DNA of 64,000 nt from Reticulitermes lucifugus (Eukaryota > Arthropoda > Insecta > Blattodea > Rhinotermitidae), in the NCBI GenBank assembly GCA_026260175.1, contig JAKCWW010000092.1:88234-152233 (forward strand). Reading direction: 5' to 3'. Numbering within the stretch: the first letter of the stretch is position 1; each line of letters starts with the position of its first letter. The translations under genes were made by a program, and so were the position numbers. This document shows positions 35,093 through 47,050 of the stretch, piece after piece. Below the pieces are notes generated by a model that did not search any database, had not been told where the DNA came from, and was given only the letters and a program-made list of their open reading frames with translations.

Positions 35093-37071
35093 TCCGTCAA
35101 TCCGTCCGCATGACACAACTCGGCTCTCACTGGACAGGTTTTCATGAAATTTAATAGTCGATTATTTTTCGGAAATCTCTCAAGAAAAATCAAGATTCAT
35201 TAACATCTGACATGAATAACGGGTACTTTATACGAAGGCCTATGTACTCTTATGATAATATATCGCTGAAGTCTTCTTAGAATGAGAAATGTTTCAGAAA
35301 AACTTGTAGATAAAATCAAAACACACATTTTATGTTCGATAACTTTTTTCCGAAAATCGTGCCATTTAAGATATAATGTGGAAAAATATGGTAGATCCAG
35401 AGAGGCCTCAGATGACAATATAACACGGCGCATGCGCTTTGCCTACTGGATAACTAAGGCTACAAACACATTAAGAATATGTAATACTGCTTTTCCTCGG
35501 CGAAAATAGTAACGCGAAAGCGCCTCAAATGTTACATTATAGTACATTGCATGTCTTGTTCTTTTATTATGTACATAATTTACAACATATACTTTCAAGG
35601 AAAGTGGCCTACATGACGCATATCTGGAATTAAAATGACTATATCCATATTTCATGCATTGTGATTAGAAGGGCATTATAATTAAATTCGCTGTGCGTGT
35701 GGTGGAATGTGTATTTTTGTGCAAGAAGTCCAATATTAATAATTTACCTTTATAAATAGCAAAAGTTCTTTACAAGAGAAAATTATAAAAGCAGACCCCT
35801 TATCCGACATTCTACCCATAAATCTAATCTTTAGCCATAAAACATGTTTGAATCATATAAATTTTTCACATTGGTTTCACATAGGTTTTATCACATATTT
35901 ATTAGAAATTTTTCCACTTTCACAAAACAAAACACCACACAGCCTTTTGGAATATGTTTTATTAGTTACGTCTCATAAACCCTTACTAAATATGCATTTC
36001 TTTTATAGTTGCTAATTTGGTTTGAGGTTAGTTTTAATTTACTTTAAGACGGAAACTGGTAGTGTCCTAAATGTTGTGTGGTGTGTTGTAATGTTACAAT
36101 ATAACACCGTCCTAATAAATATAAGGACACTTTGTAATTCCGTCTGTACCAATTTTGTGCATGAATGCAAAGAATATACACCTGCTTTCTGTCACATTTG
36201 GCTAGTTTTCCAAAATTTCCAATTGTCCCTTCCATGTATAATACTTCAAATATGAATCTGGCCCACGCAACTAATTATTAGTCGAAGGAAGTATATCTTG
36301 CTATAATGTGAACCAAGTGACATTTAAGTCTTAATATGTGTGAACACTACACAACGGCCATTCCTCAACAACCTCCATGATTTTAGTATACAAAGACTTG
36401 CGATAAAGTTGTGTGTATGAAAGATGACTTGCCTTGCCTTGTTGAAGGGATTTCGATTTTTTATACTTAAACAAAAATATAACATTTCAGGAAAAGGGAG
36501 CAATTCTGTAGAGAAACTTGTATAGGATATATTTTTGTTACAGTTTTCTTTCTGACATTCAATATGGAAAAGAAATCTTCTACCAGTTTGATGGTACAGT
36601 CAATAAAACTAATATTTCAGCAGAATGGTTAGTGATGTGTCGAATGGTAGGAATGTTGTCAGAAAAGCGAATATAAATTTATAAGTATCAGGAATAAGTA
36701 CTCAGTACTCATCCCACTGGCACGTTACCCATGTTCTCTTTTCGCCAACCCCATCTTTCAGGCCTATAACAGGTATACACAAATCTCCCAGCACATCTAC
36801 TTTTTTGGACTCCCTGGCCCCACGAGAAAGACTTTAAGATTGAAAAGCCAAGAACTTTTAATCTAAAAACACACCGTAACATTCCAGCAGAAAAAGTTTC
36901 CATCAGATCCTATATCAGAACCCCAAACCTCGCAAAAGCTCCGTGCTATAAACACCCCAGTGGTACTGAGATTAACACATGGGATCATTATCTGACAAAT
37001 ATTACTTGACACTTGACGCTGCTATTCTAGTTTGCGAAGGTTGGGCTCCGAGCATTTTATTTATATGTACT
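35093..37071. other. Stretch with no recognised gene
   Basis: Overlapping open frames on both strands (35200-35433, 35282-35509, 36022-36255, 36044-36235) look like chance. No repeat was named. Confidence 0.45.
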
Positions 37072-37368
37072 CCAGTTAACATTAGGGGGCACGCGGAAGG
37101 TCTAGGGTTCGATTCCCGATGGTGTCATTGGAATGTTTCATTTACATAATCCTTCCGGCCGAACTATGGCCCTGAGGTCGACTCAGCCTCTAACAGAAAT
37201 GAGTACCAGGAATATTTCCTGGGGGGTAAAGGTGGCCGGTGCGTAGGGCTGACAACCTTATCACCTTATTGTGCCGATTGTCTTGAAATCTGAGAGTCAA
37301 CCTCCTGGAACTCTAAGGGCCTGTCCAGGCCTGTAATGGGATTGCTTTGCCTTGCCAGTTAGCATTAG
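37072..37368 (+). mobile_element. tRNA-derived SINE, family 3, with target-site duplication
   Basis: Flanks CCAGTTAACATTAG (37072-37085) and CCAGTTAGCATTAG (37355-37368) match at 13 of 14 bases. The body (37086-37354) has B box GGGTTCGATTCCC, then CCTTCCGGCCGAACTATGGC, CTCAGCCTCTAACAGAAATG and a GC-rich end GGGCCTGTCCAGGCCTGTAA. The A box is short or lost. Copies are at 47.8 kb (3' end only) and 56.6 kb (internally deleted). Confidence 0.85.
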
Positions 37369-38029
37369 TTTTCTGCTTATCATATTTCAAGAAGTTGTTG
37401 GAAATGCTTTCCTTCTCTTCGCTGATATACATCTTATCCATCAGAACTCGAATGAAAATGATGGCTATCTTTTAGTGTAATGTTTTTACACTTTTTGTAT
37501 TAATTGGTTATCATTTTGAGACGTAGTTCACTGTGTTGTCCGCGTAATTCTGAGATTAATGTAGCTTTGTACTGAGTTAATATGTTTGTGCTTGTACGTG
37601 TCGGGAGGGGGGACGCATATTATCGTGTGCTTTTGTGTGATTACGCTCGTTCTGTGGTGTATTGTGTGATGTATGTGAAGTGTGTTTTGGTGAGAGATAT
37701 TCAGCCATGACGAAGCTAATAGGCGCTTCTCACTACTTAATGCGAACGTGCCTAATAGTCTCAGGCCTACCCGTTAGTGCAGTTAAACAACCGCTTTGAT
37801 GAGGTGTAGACTGCGTTGAAAATAGGTCTGTTTTATTTTCTGAATGTAGTGCCACCTTTAAATATTGTTGTGAAAATATACTGTTAGTAGTTATTTCACA
37901 GACACACACACATTCACAAACACACTGTCAAAATTCTCTCTAATTAAGCAACAACGCCAAAATCCAGTGTGGCCGATTGCACGGAAATATTCCTATTGTT
38001 TAGTGTGTGGAAAAGTGTTAAATACACGT
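37369..38029. other. Stretch with no recognised gene
   Basis: GT-rich in part (37580-37690), with a short (AC)n at 37900-37925. Confidence 0.4.
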
Positions 38030-38265
38030 TTAACCCTTTAAAGACAAACCGTGTGTCTTTTATATAAGGACTCATCGCGTAACGCGCAGTAAACACTCTC
38101 CACCTCGGTTATATAAAAGCCAGTCTCTTGATATTGTATAAGGCAAAAGGCCTTCTTTGTTCTGAGATCCATACAAAACACATAAACGTAATGAGAGCAT
38201 TATGTAGAATTTTTGAATGTTAAACCTGGTGGTAAGTAAAGTCAGCGCTAGGTTTAAAGGGTTAA
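38030..38265. mobile_element. piggyBac-type MITE (228 bp) flanked by TTAA
   Basis: TTAA at 38030-38033 and 38262-38265 flank a unit starting CCCTTTAAAG and ending CTTTAAAGGG-like (GGTTTAAAGGG). A TTAA target duplication and terminal repeats starting CCC are hallmarks of piggyBac elements. The exact terminal repeat is nine bases and then diverges. There is no coding capacity, so it would rely on a transposase elsewhere. Confidence 0.68.
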
Positions 38266-40258
38266 ATTACACACATTTACTTTATCGGCATTATGCTTGA
38301 AGTAATCAGATATATGCTATTCATAACAGAACATCAGTGTAGAGCTTTCGCAAATGTAATATCTAAAGCAATAGCAGAGTTCACGCTCCGCAGCTGTTAG
38401 GCTATGCGTATGTTTCCCATTTTTTTGTTCTACAAAGAACGTTTCAGTGGCGTAATTTTGACTCACAATAAATTCACGAACTCTATATGCATTCACATAC
38501 TGTGTGATATTGAACAAAGGGTATGTACAGACTGAATCGTAACTACGTACCAAGACCCTACAGTTACAGTTCTACACAAACTACATGAAAACACGCCACT
38601 AACAAAGCTTTCAGAATTAACCGTCACGTAACTATTTAATATACTTAAACTCAGGGTATAATTCGACAATAATTTTGAAATAGATCTAAAATCACAATAA
38701 GATATTTTAATTCTAAAACAAACGATTGGCAATACGGACACAACATTTCATTTACGTATTATACATACAGGTTGCATGCAAATAATAAATAAACCTTAAT
38801 TTGAATCTCGGCATATTATATAACTTGTCATATAATACAGATAAATACACAACCTTTTCCCTTTTTACTGATAACTTCATTATATCTTTTTGTAGTTGAG
38901 AGAACAAATTTTGTACAAGATAAACTACTCAGGCCATTCATAACAGTCCTTTCTGAGAACTTATTAATCAGAAATTTCTTCCCTTTATATAGTCATGAAG
39001 TTGTTTATCTGTGCGCAGGGGCCTACAACAAGATCCTCCCTTTGCATTTTAATTTTGTCTTATTTATACTTTTACCTATTCCGATTAAAGTTTTGTGTGC
39101 ATATCTCTAATCACATGCACACTACATACGCCACTGATGTTATCTTCCCTAAATAATCACTCTAATCGTACCTCAAATATAGTACAAGTAATCAGATTTT
39201 CTTTTTTTACGTGTGACAAGCCGTTGTGTGTCTATGTTATGAATTATTATCAGTCTCAGCACAAATATTTATTATTAGTTTATTATTATTATTAATATTA
39301 TTTATTAGTCTAGACTTTGTTGTCTGATAAAGAAAATTATATTGAGACTGATATCGATTTTACTTATTTATATTCAGACACTTCTCTTTCACATTTTGTC
39401 AGGTTATTCTTACTTTCTGATTAAAAGGTTCAAACATGCTCCACAGCATCTTATTCTCAGATATTCTTATTTGTGTATTTCCCTGACGGTGATACATCAA
39501 ATTTTACTCAAATACATAACGTTTGAAAATAATTTGTATACATTTCTCTCCTATAGGCAATTCCTTCTGCATTAAATAATGAAAATGAAAAGAGAAGAAC
39601 TGATACGTTACATCTCACAAAATTCATTCCAATATTACCCAGATGCTTGCGGTTTCTGAATTACGAACAGGGCATATGTTTCGTACCCAATTCAGGAACT
39701 GAATCAAAGTGGCGCTTGGGAATGACAAGAGGTAGTGGGGAGAGAGAGGATCGCGTCCTGGGCAGTCAATTGAAGCATTTCAGTAGCTTCCCCCAAGAGC
39801 GTCCACACCGCAGTGGTAACATTTCCCTGTCATTCTCAGACATGTATCTGCAATTGTTTCCATTGTTCTTGTTATGAATGCGTTAACAGAGAAACCCTGC
39901 TGCGAAGATCAGAAACACTCCAACCGGAGAGAAAACTGTTTCGCTTTTGTTTTGCCGCAAAGCCAGCAGCTGTGGATATTGAATTCATGAGACGAGCCAA
40001 GAATCTGAAAACATGTTTCATATTTACAAATAAATATTTAATATACACAGAAAATAATTTATTTTCAGGCAAGGCCTCCGTGTCACCTTAAAACCTTTGT
40101 ACATCCATAATGAAATTACAGACAAAATAAACTTCACAGGAAGTATTTTAAGATAAAGAGATCAATGACATCTATTCCTTATATCGAAACCTGAAGGTCC
40201 CCGATATCGCCACTTGTTGTGTAAAGGTTTAATGATATCAGTTGTGATATGCAGTAGA
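38266..40258. other. Stretch with no recognised gene
   Basis: A (TTA)n-like tract is at 39272-39305. The 39640-40090 part is slightly GC-richer and has overlapping open frames on both strands (39813-40091, 39872-40072) that show no family signature. Confidence 0.4.
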
Positions 40259-40480
40259 CTGGGGAGCCGGTACAGCGTGTTCCCTGTAGTGACTACTGTA
40301 CGGGATGGAAGATCGAGGTTCGAATCCTAGCGGCGGCAACAGATCTTTCTCTTTATTATTACCAGACAGAATGTTGGATCCATCCAGCCTCCTACTCAAT
40401 AGGTACCGGGGTTTTCCCCCGGGGTTAAAGCGGCTGGGGCGTGAAATTTCAACTCACCTCCATCTATTGCCGAGGTTAAG
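40259..40480 (+). mobile_element. tRNA-derived SINE-like element, family 4
   Basis: B box GAGGTTCGAATCCTAGCGG (about 40316) is preceded by GAGCCGGTACAGCG. The body follows, with GGTACCGGGGTTTTCCCCCG and ACTCACCTCCATCTATTGCC. The latter end resembles words near 8628 and 55172. No target-site duplication was identified. Confidence 0.6.
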
Positions 40481-41075
40481 ATGAACACAGCTATAAAGCT
40501 ACTCACTTTATATGGCTTCATGGTGTGGACAGGGATAATTTCACTCTTTTATTCAGTAGATTACCTTATGAGACATGGTTTCTTTCTTTCTCAAGGAATT
40601 CCCAGATATTGGATCGAAACCCGAAGCCGGATGTGCCATCTTATTTTTATAGATGTTGTCACTGTACTTGGGACAACTACGCTACAAAACATCGCATTTC
40701 CTTGTATATAGTTTACTAAATAAATTTATATTCATGATAAATATAAATCAGTCAGTTTGAATTAAAGCCATGCCGGTGGCAGCCTAGCTCTCTCAGTGCC
40801 ACCTTTGCTGGGCAGGTTATGGAAAAGTTGCCGGAAAGAGAGAAGATAAACTCTCCCTCCAATTTGGGGCTTAAATGTCCTGACCTCGTAAGAACTCAAT
40901 AGTCTCCAAACCCAGTGAGAAGGCCATGGCCAGAAAAGAGTCCGAAGCTCCATAGAGGTTCTGGTATTTAACACCGTGCATATTTGCACATTGACACCGC
41001 CTCTTCTTAAAGAGCTGCTGCCTCCTCCTTCTTCAGAGATTTAGTTATTGCGTGCAGCAAGGCGCTGAAGTGCTT
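40481..41075. other. No recognised gene; GC-richer block at 40765-41040
   Basis: The block is open on the minus strand for 75 codons (40762-40989) but shows no recognisable family. It may be an unrecognised repeat or exon-like sequence. Confidence 0.35.
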
Positions 41076-41080
41076 TCGGA

Positions 41081-41359
41081 TTTTTTTTGTATTGAAAGGC
41101 CCCGCAGCAGATGCTACAGACGCACCGCAGCCTTCAAGGCTTATTGTGCAACCCTGTGAGGAAGATGATGATGCTTTTCTGCTTTTCCATTTTAATGAAG
41201 CACCGGTGGAATGAAATTGACAGGGGAAACCCGAAGTATTCGGAGAAAAACCTGTCCCAGTGCCACTTTGTCTACCACAAATCCCACATGAATCGACCCT
41301 GGGTCGAACCCAGTCCTCCGCGGTGAGAGACCGGCGACTAACCGCCTGAGCCACGGCCT
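41081..41359 (-). mobile_element. tRNA-derived SINE, family 2, near full length
   Basis: On the minus strand, GGCTCAGGCGGTTAGTCGCC, GGACTGGGTTCGACCC, ACATGTGGG/TTTGTGGTAGACAAAGTGG-like and CTCCGAATACTTCGGG words follow each other. The A tail corresponds to the T run at 41081-41088. It aligns with the 17.9-kb copy over almost its whole length. No flanking repeat was found. Open frames here (41007-41354, 41111-41326) are shadows. Confidence 0.82.
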
Positions 41360-41682
41360 ATTTTCAGGTTACATGGGCTTTTATGTATAGGCAGGTACAT
41401 TAAATATAATTCATCTCAGTCATAAAACGTTAAGACAGGACGGGTCTTGGGACTAGTCACAGAAGACCGCAGAAATGGAATCTGAGAAACCGGAATTCTG
41501 AACGGCTATTTCCAGTGTCGACAGTGTGAGTAATTAAGATCATTGCACGAGTCTGTACAATGTCAAAAACCAAAAGGCTATAAGAGGTACAATAACAAAC
41601 TTGTACATAAAAACTGATAAATGTTTCTTGTACGTCTCCTCAAGTGAAGATGTTTCGAGTTACAGGCAAAATGATTGTTTCT
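41360..41682. other. Short stretch with no recognised feature
   Basis: Nothing was recognised. Confidence 0.45.
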
Positions 41683-41957
41683 ATTTCACTGGTAGCCGAT
41701 CCCAGTGGCCGCGCGGTATAAGGCGTGAGCCTGTGGCCGCTCGTTTCTGGGATTGCGGGTTCGAATCCCGCCGGAGGTATAGATGTCTCTCTCTCGTGAG
41801 TGTTGTTTTTTTATCAAGGTAGAAGTCTGCGTCGGGCTGATCACTCGTCCAGAGGAGTCCTACCGAGTGTGGTGTGTCTGAGTGTAATCGTGAAGCCTCG
41901 ATAATGGGAAGGCCCTGCCCCACTAGGGGCTGTCGCGCCATAAAATTTACACTGTTA
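41683..41957 (+). mobile_element. tRNA-derived SINE, family 1, full length
   Basis: It begins GCCGATCCCAGTGGCCGCGC (41695), has a perfect B box GGGTTCGAATCCC and ends CCCACTAGGGGCTGTCGCGC with a short A tail. Flanks ATTTCACTGGTA and ATTTACACTGTTA are an imperfect target-site duplication. The head and body agree closely with the 16.4-kb copy. Confidence 0.87.
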
Positions 41958-42362
41958 CCATAGCAAGGTAAACACAGTTTCCTTGATTAATTAATTCTGA
42001 GTGTCATACGAATGAGCCCTCATACTCTCTGGGGTTACGTAGAGTGCTTTAAGATGTATAGTTACAGTTATTTAAAGATAAATTGTAAGCCGTAATGTTT
42101 CATAACAACGTATTAAATTATATCTGACGAGAAATGAAGAAAAATTTCCTTGGGCTACACGGGTACTTTTACAAAGATGCCTGTCTGTGGTATGTCTCTG
42201 TGAAGCATCTGGTGTCTAGAACTCCAAACTAATAAGGAACGTTAATTTTAAAATATTATAGAATTTATTACATTTAAGTCACACGAAATATACTTAAAAT
42301 TTTGTGTATTTTCAACTACGTAATATTAAACTTAATATTATTCATTCCGTACATTTTAACTC
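41958..42362. other. AT-rich stretch with no recognised feature
   Basis: Nothing was recognised. Confidence 0.45.
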
Positions 42363-42473
42363 TATATTTATAGTCCGACAAATGTATAATTTAATCAAAT
42401 TAATTGTGTAATTTCACTGTGAAATTACATAAATTATGTGATTAAATTGTACATTTGTCGGACTATAAATATA
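42363..42473. repeat. Imperfect palindrome, 55-bp arms (foldback element)
   Basis: The arms 42363-42417 and 42419-42473 pair around a single T with about five mismatches and no net insertion. The outer 24 bases pair exactly and contain TAGTCCGACAAATGTA. That core is shared with the 22.04-kb palindrome. The mismatches lie in the inner half. Confidence 0.9.
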
Positions 42474-44440
42474 CGTAATATTACTTAGTAGAACACAGTT
42501 ATTTCGTAAACGTAACATTTAAACAAGAAAACTGTTAAGGGAAATAAATTGGCAACTTTCCCTCTTAATTTGGACGTCATAGGCGCCTTCGCTTCCTTAC
42601 GGAATGCCTATTGACTTTCCTTCCTGAATCCCTCAGCACTAACATAACAATTCTAAACCCGATATACGGATATTCATTAAATATGGTCCTGGGAAATTTT
42701 ACGATAAATCGTCAACCTATTTCATCTCGGGGTATAACTTGTCAAATACGAGTATAACGGACACGCCACTTGAATTTCTGTATGCATCTCCGGCTTACAT
42801 GATATTCTTATTACCACACGCATAAACCTAACTAAAACTTTAAATTCCTTGAAAGGGAATTTTTTATTTTAATATAATTCTGCATTGAAACGTAATTTTA
42901 TTTTTTACTGGTATTAGACACATCTTAGTGCAAGCCTCTTCTGAATCGTATCAACGACGCTACAATCAAGTGTGATCAGCCGAAAATATTTTACTAAACT
43001 CTGCAGACATCCAAGAGTGCGTTTTTTAAGAATTGAAAAGACAAGTTTAAAACACGCGTATTTATAAAATGCGTGCTTTACATAGTGTGTCAGACGCACG
43101 TTATAAAAGTCTAATAAAAGTTAATATTCAAAAATTGAAAATCTGCAAAATATGACAGGCCGAAAGCCTCAAATACCTTACGCTATGCCCTTCTTTCCCA
43201 ACTCTTCCATGATATGCCGAAAATTCATTTTAGAAAATACTGGAAGAAAAATTGTGTTGGAGTTTGCCTTGGTCAATTTGGGAAAGAGGTTAAGAACTTT
43301 TACTGCAGACATATTTATATGCGCCCTATATATAAACATTCGAAGGCCATAATTACGCATACATCATCTGTAATTATATTCAAAATCGAAGTTTCTGTCA
43401 CTCCCCCACCCCGTAATAAACGTAGTTTGTCTTATTACAGTCCCTTACTTCTTCTCTTCTGACTTCAAACCGTAGTCTTTAGAGATTAACTGAATGTTGT
43501 TTGTCTCTTAGATGTTATGTAGTTTAAAATAATTGTTAAGTAACCGTGTGGCATGGCCTGGCATTAAGGTCTGTTCACTTTCTTCATTATTGTCATGACA
43601 GACGTACAAACAACTCAGCTTTACACCACACTGCTTATAATCACAAGCATATTCCACTTTGCAAAGATATTCCGATGCCATATTTTTTTAAGAACGATTT
43701 AATATTTTGTGAAATACTGCAGCATACGACTGCATTTGCTAACGTTTAAACCCCCTACGTTAATAACAATCCTTCCCAACTGCTGTAAAATTTTAGCATA
43801 AATTTTAAATAGGAAAGAGAAAGCCATTGTAAAAGCACCAGCTGCACTGGTCTTTACATTTTTAATTTAATCTTTCTCGTCCCGAAGGATGGGGATTTCC
43901 ACGGTTCTTCTCGGTTCTTACAGTTAAGTGCCGGAAAATTAAGCCTACCTCAAATTGGGCCATGGTCACTTCCATCTATATTCAAATTCATTATTCATTT
44001 TTTACTTACCACTCGACATTTTACAGTCTGAAGTGTTCCTAGCGCCACTAAACAAAGGAAAGCAGGGAGTACCAACAACAAATATCGCTGTGCCGAAACA
44101 CATTTTATGATGGTGTTAAACATGCAGGAACAATGTACAGACGACATAAAGCTACAAAACGTCTTATCCGTGTACCTAGATGACAGTCAGCAATAAACTT
44201 CACGTTTAACTTTCATCACTGCCACTCGCTGATCAGCGGACCAGATTGGTCTGTGGTATAAAATAGAAACATTCTGCCTTGCACTGAAAGAGAAACCGTT
44301 TTTTTTCCCTTGTACAGCCCGTGTTCTACCTTATTGGCTGTCATCAAGCCTACTGATTGTAACCCCTCGCGCACCTTCCGATATACAATTTACGTTATAG
44401 TTTGCTGGCTTTCTTTCTTTCCTACTCGGACTCTTGACCC
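42474..44440. other. Stretch with no recognised gene
   Basis: Open frames of 60-82 codons on both strands at 43152-43462 overlap and have no signature. Nothing else can be named. Confidence 0.45.
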
Positions 44441-44522
44441 GTGAAAATGGGACCGATACATTGTCCCGAAACGTCGGTAAATAATTACCACACGACGCCG
44501 CGTAATATCCCAGAAGATCTCA
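44441..44522 (+). mobile_element. Decayed hammerhead-like module (copy 3)
   Basis: Stem II GGGAC (44449-44453) / GTCCC (44463-44467) is intact and followed by GAAAC and GTCGGTA. The 5' core reads GTGAAAA instead of CTGANGA, so three key positions are lost and catalysis is not expected. The next bases, ACCACACGACGCCGCGTAAT and ATCCCAGAAGATC, match the modules at 1.2, 6.0 and 61.2 kb. Confidence 0.5.
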
Positions 44523-46505
44523 GATCTCATCAACATTGCGGCTGAAGCCTGAAATCAAGATTAATTTATGCCTTTAATAGACGTATAATATAAATCCATC
44601 TTCAGTTTTGGTCACAAGGATGGCCTATTACTTATTTATTTTGTACATGTAATTATTTCTAGTTCACTTAATAACCCTTCTGCCAGTGTAACAAAGGGCT
44701 TATTCGGAAAGTAGGTACATACTTCCATTTATATAAAATTAGAATAAAACTTTACACATAAATATACTTATTTTAGTGACGTTCTTCCAGTCAAAGGTTT
44801 GCTTTATATTCGGACACGTATTTCCGTTCTTGTTCTTACAACGTTTGTGTGTTTGACTGTGCTAACCCGCTGGGAATTATTTCTGTTCTACACAAGAAGC
44901 AAAGTTTGTCTTGTTTATCGCAAACTTTCTTCTCTGTGACGTGCTGCCGCGGATTTGGGAGCGAGCAGAAAGCGGCAGTTTAGCATGAGATGCATGTACG
45001 CCGGGAACCCTGTGAAATAAATTCTTTATTTGTTTATACTTTCGTTCCTACAAAGTTATTTTTCTCCCTCTGTTCTTTACATTTTGTTGCTACTATTCAA
45101 TCATACTGTAAGATTCAATTTCCTTTTATTTCCACTCCGTCGGGTTGATGGTTTTATTTATTTTTTTGTCTGTCTGCGCCGCTGTGAGCTGTCGTGTGAC
45201 CGGGTCTTCAATCAAACTGCAATGACTCAACCTGCCACGGATAAAACATGAGGCGGAAAATTGATTTTAAATGACTAGACTGTGATTAGAATCCCCGTGA
45301 GTAGTTTACAAGAGTGTCAGCGCGAGACAGTAATAAAAAGAAAGATAAATGCAAAATAAACTGCAAGGGATAAAAATAGGAGCAATTCCTTCCTTATCTA
45401 CTTATTCCTAAGTAACGGATGCTGTCCTTAGCTTAATATATCATCGGGTAGTAAGATTACAGAATAATGAATTAGAAAAGACGTGGAAGGATGCAGTTGG
45501 TTTGGCCTAATATGAATGTGCACTGTTTCGACTTAAGAATTTTATTTTTTATAATTTCGAGAGGGTTTGACAAAGCTCTTATAAGAAAATTTGGATACAA
45601 GAAAGGGTAAAAGGACAAAGGATAAACATTCACCGTAATTTAAATTAGTAACTCCGTATTATTAGACTTTATTAAGTCTGTGGAATGAAATTGATGTAGC
45701 ATTTCATATAGGCCTACTTGTACCTGTAAATGCGAAATGTATTGCGAAGTCCGTCTGTGATACTCTACAGATGAGGTCATATAGGGAATGAGAAGTTTAT
45801 ATGGGAGGATTTTAAATACTTAGGGTTTGAGAGGGTTAACTGGAAACAATTGGCATCTTTCACGAAATATTTTCAAAAACATTTAATTTGCCTGTTCTTT
45901 CTCTTAACACTATTATTTGTAGTCAGTACTCGTTCTTACCTGGTAACTCTATAATTACATATTGCGTCTAAATAATCATGTGTTATGTAAATATAAGGAG
46001 AATTTTCCCAGTCATGAAAATTAAAACGATAATAATAGCTCCCGAAATATGACGATGAAGAGAATAGGCCTATAGGTTTACAACCACTGAGATTATGAGC
46101 TTTGCCAAAAATCCATTTCTTATTAATAAAAACTTGAACACGTTTTGGAAATCGGATTTTTCCGTCCTCTGAAAAAGATGTTTGAAAGACACACTGTGGG
46201 ACCCTGCAGACAAAAGTGAGGGTAAAATACCCATTGCGCAGGCTATAAAGTTTTATGGGGAATAGTGTTATAATTCAACTGTGATTTCCGTCGGCATTAA
46301 GTGGGCATAAATGGTTGTTTCACGTTGCGGCTGCTTTACTCCGGGGATTGAACCACTATTAAAAATTTATTAGGAGGTTTGGTGTTTTTGACATCCCGGT
46401 CTAGACAAATATGAAGGAAGAAAAATTATAAGCTTTGCATATTATAATATTCTTCTTTATGAAATCACGGAAATTAAAATCAATAAATAGTTCTCTTTGC
46501 AGTGA
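44523..46505. other. Stretch with no recognised gene
   Basis: The 44800-45010 part is GC-richer. A 73-codon open frame at 45030-45251 is not convincing. No repeat was delimited. Confidence 0.4.
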
Positions 46506-46512
46506 AGTTCAA

Positions 46513-46680
46513 CTCGTTGATAATGGATTAAGGGGGGCCGAAACATTTACGAAATCAGTTATAGAAGATATTTGGATCTGGTTTGTCGATATATGCACTA
46601 TAGCATATTTATACTTTTCTCTTTTAAATACTTGAAACTCGTTGATAATGGCGCAAGAAGGAAGAAGCATTTTGGAGACT
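46513..46680 (+). repeat. Two direct copies of AACTCGTTGATAATGG, first with hammerhead-like context
   Basis: AACTCGTTGATAATGG occurs near 46510 and again near 46638. The first is followed by GGCCGAAACATTTACG, which resembles a worn hammerhead (TTGATAATGG for CTGATGATGG, then CCGAAACA). The second lacks the GAAA part. The assignment is tentative. Confidence 0.3.
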
Positions 46681-46753
46681 AACTACAGGAAATTATGGTT
46701 TTCTGCCTAAATTCAATGTATATTGCGGTTTTATTTAAAGAAAAATTACTTGC

Positions 46754-46840
46754 TCTTCTCGGAATCAAACCACGGTGCTTTGATTGTTTTGTCCGTAGCG
46801 TAGTTTACTATACCGACTGAGCTAGGCTGACTCCAGTCCT
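46754..46840 (-). mobile_element. tRNA-like SINE head
   Basis: On the minus strand, CAGCCTAGCTCAGTCGGTATAG and GTGGTTTGATTCCGAG give good A and B boxes. The spacing and the missing acceptor pairing argue against a working tRNA. A body is not resolved. Confidence 0.5.
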
Positions 46841-47050
46841 TTAGATAGAGCTGCTGTCAATCCGCAAAAGTTACGTTCCTTTTACGTTTTTAATTACTGG
46901 ACGATGGACATAGTCCAAAAGCTGAGTCGTTCTGCATGTGGCATGCCATCGCCAGAACGCTGCAGAATTTAATTATCATTATACACATGTATATCCAAAA
47001 ATACAAAGATTAAGATATACAGAACTATAATTTTTCCTGTTGTTTTTTTT
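46841..47050. other. Short stretch with no recognised feature
   Basis: Nothing was recognised. Confidence 0.4.

Noticed and set aside
46754-46840. Possible functional tRNA gene
   Set aside because: A and B boxes are present but the acceptor stem does not pair and the arm spacing is wrong, so it is better read as a SINE head.
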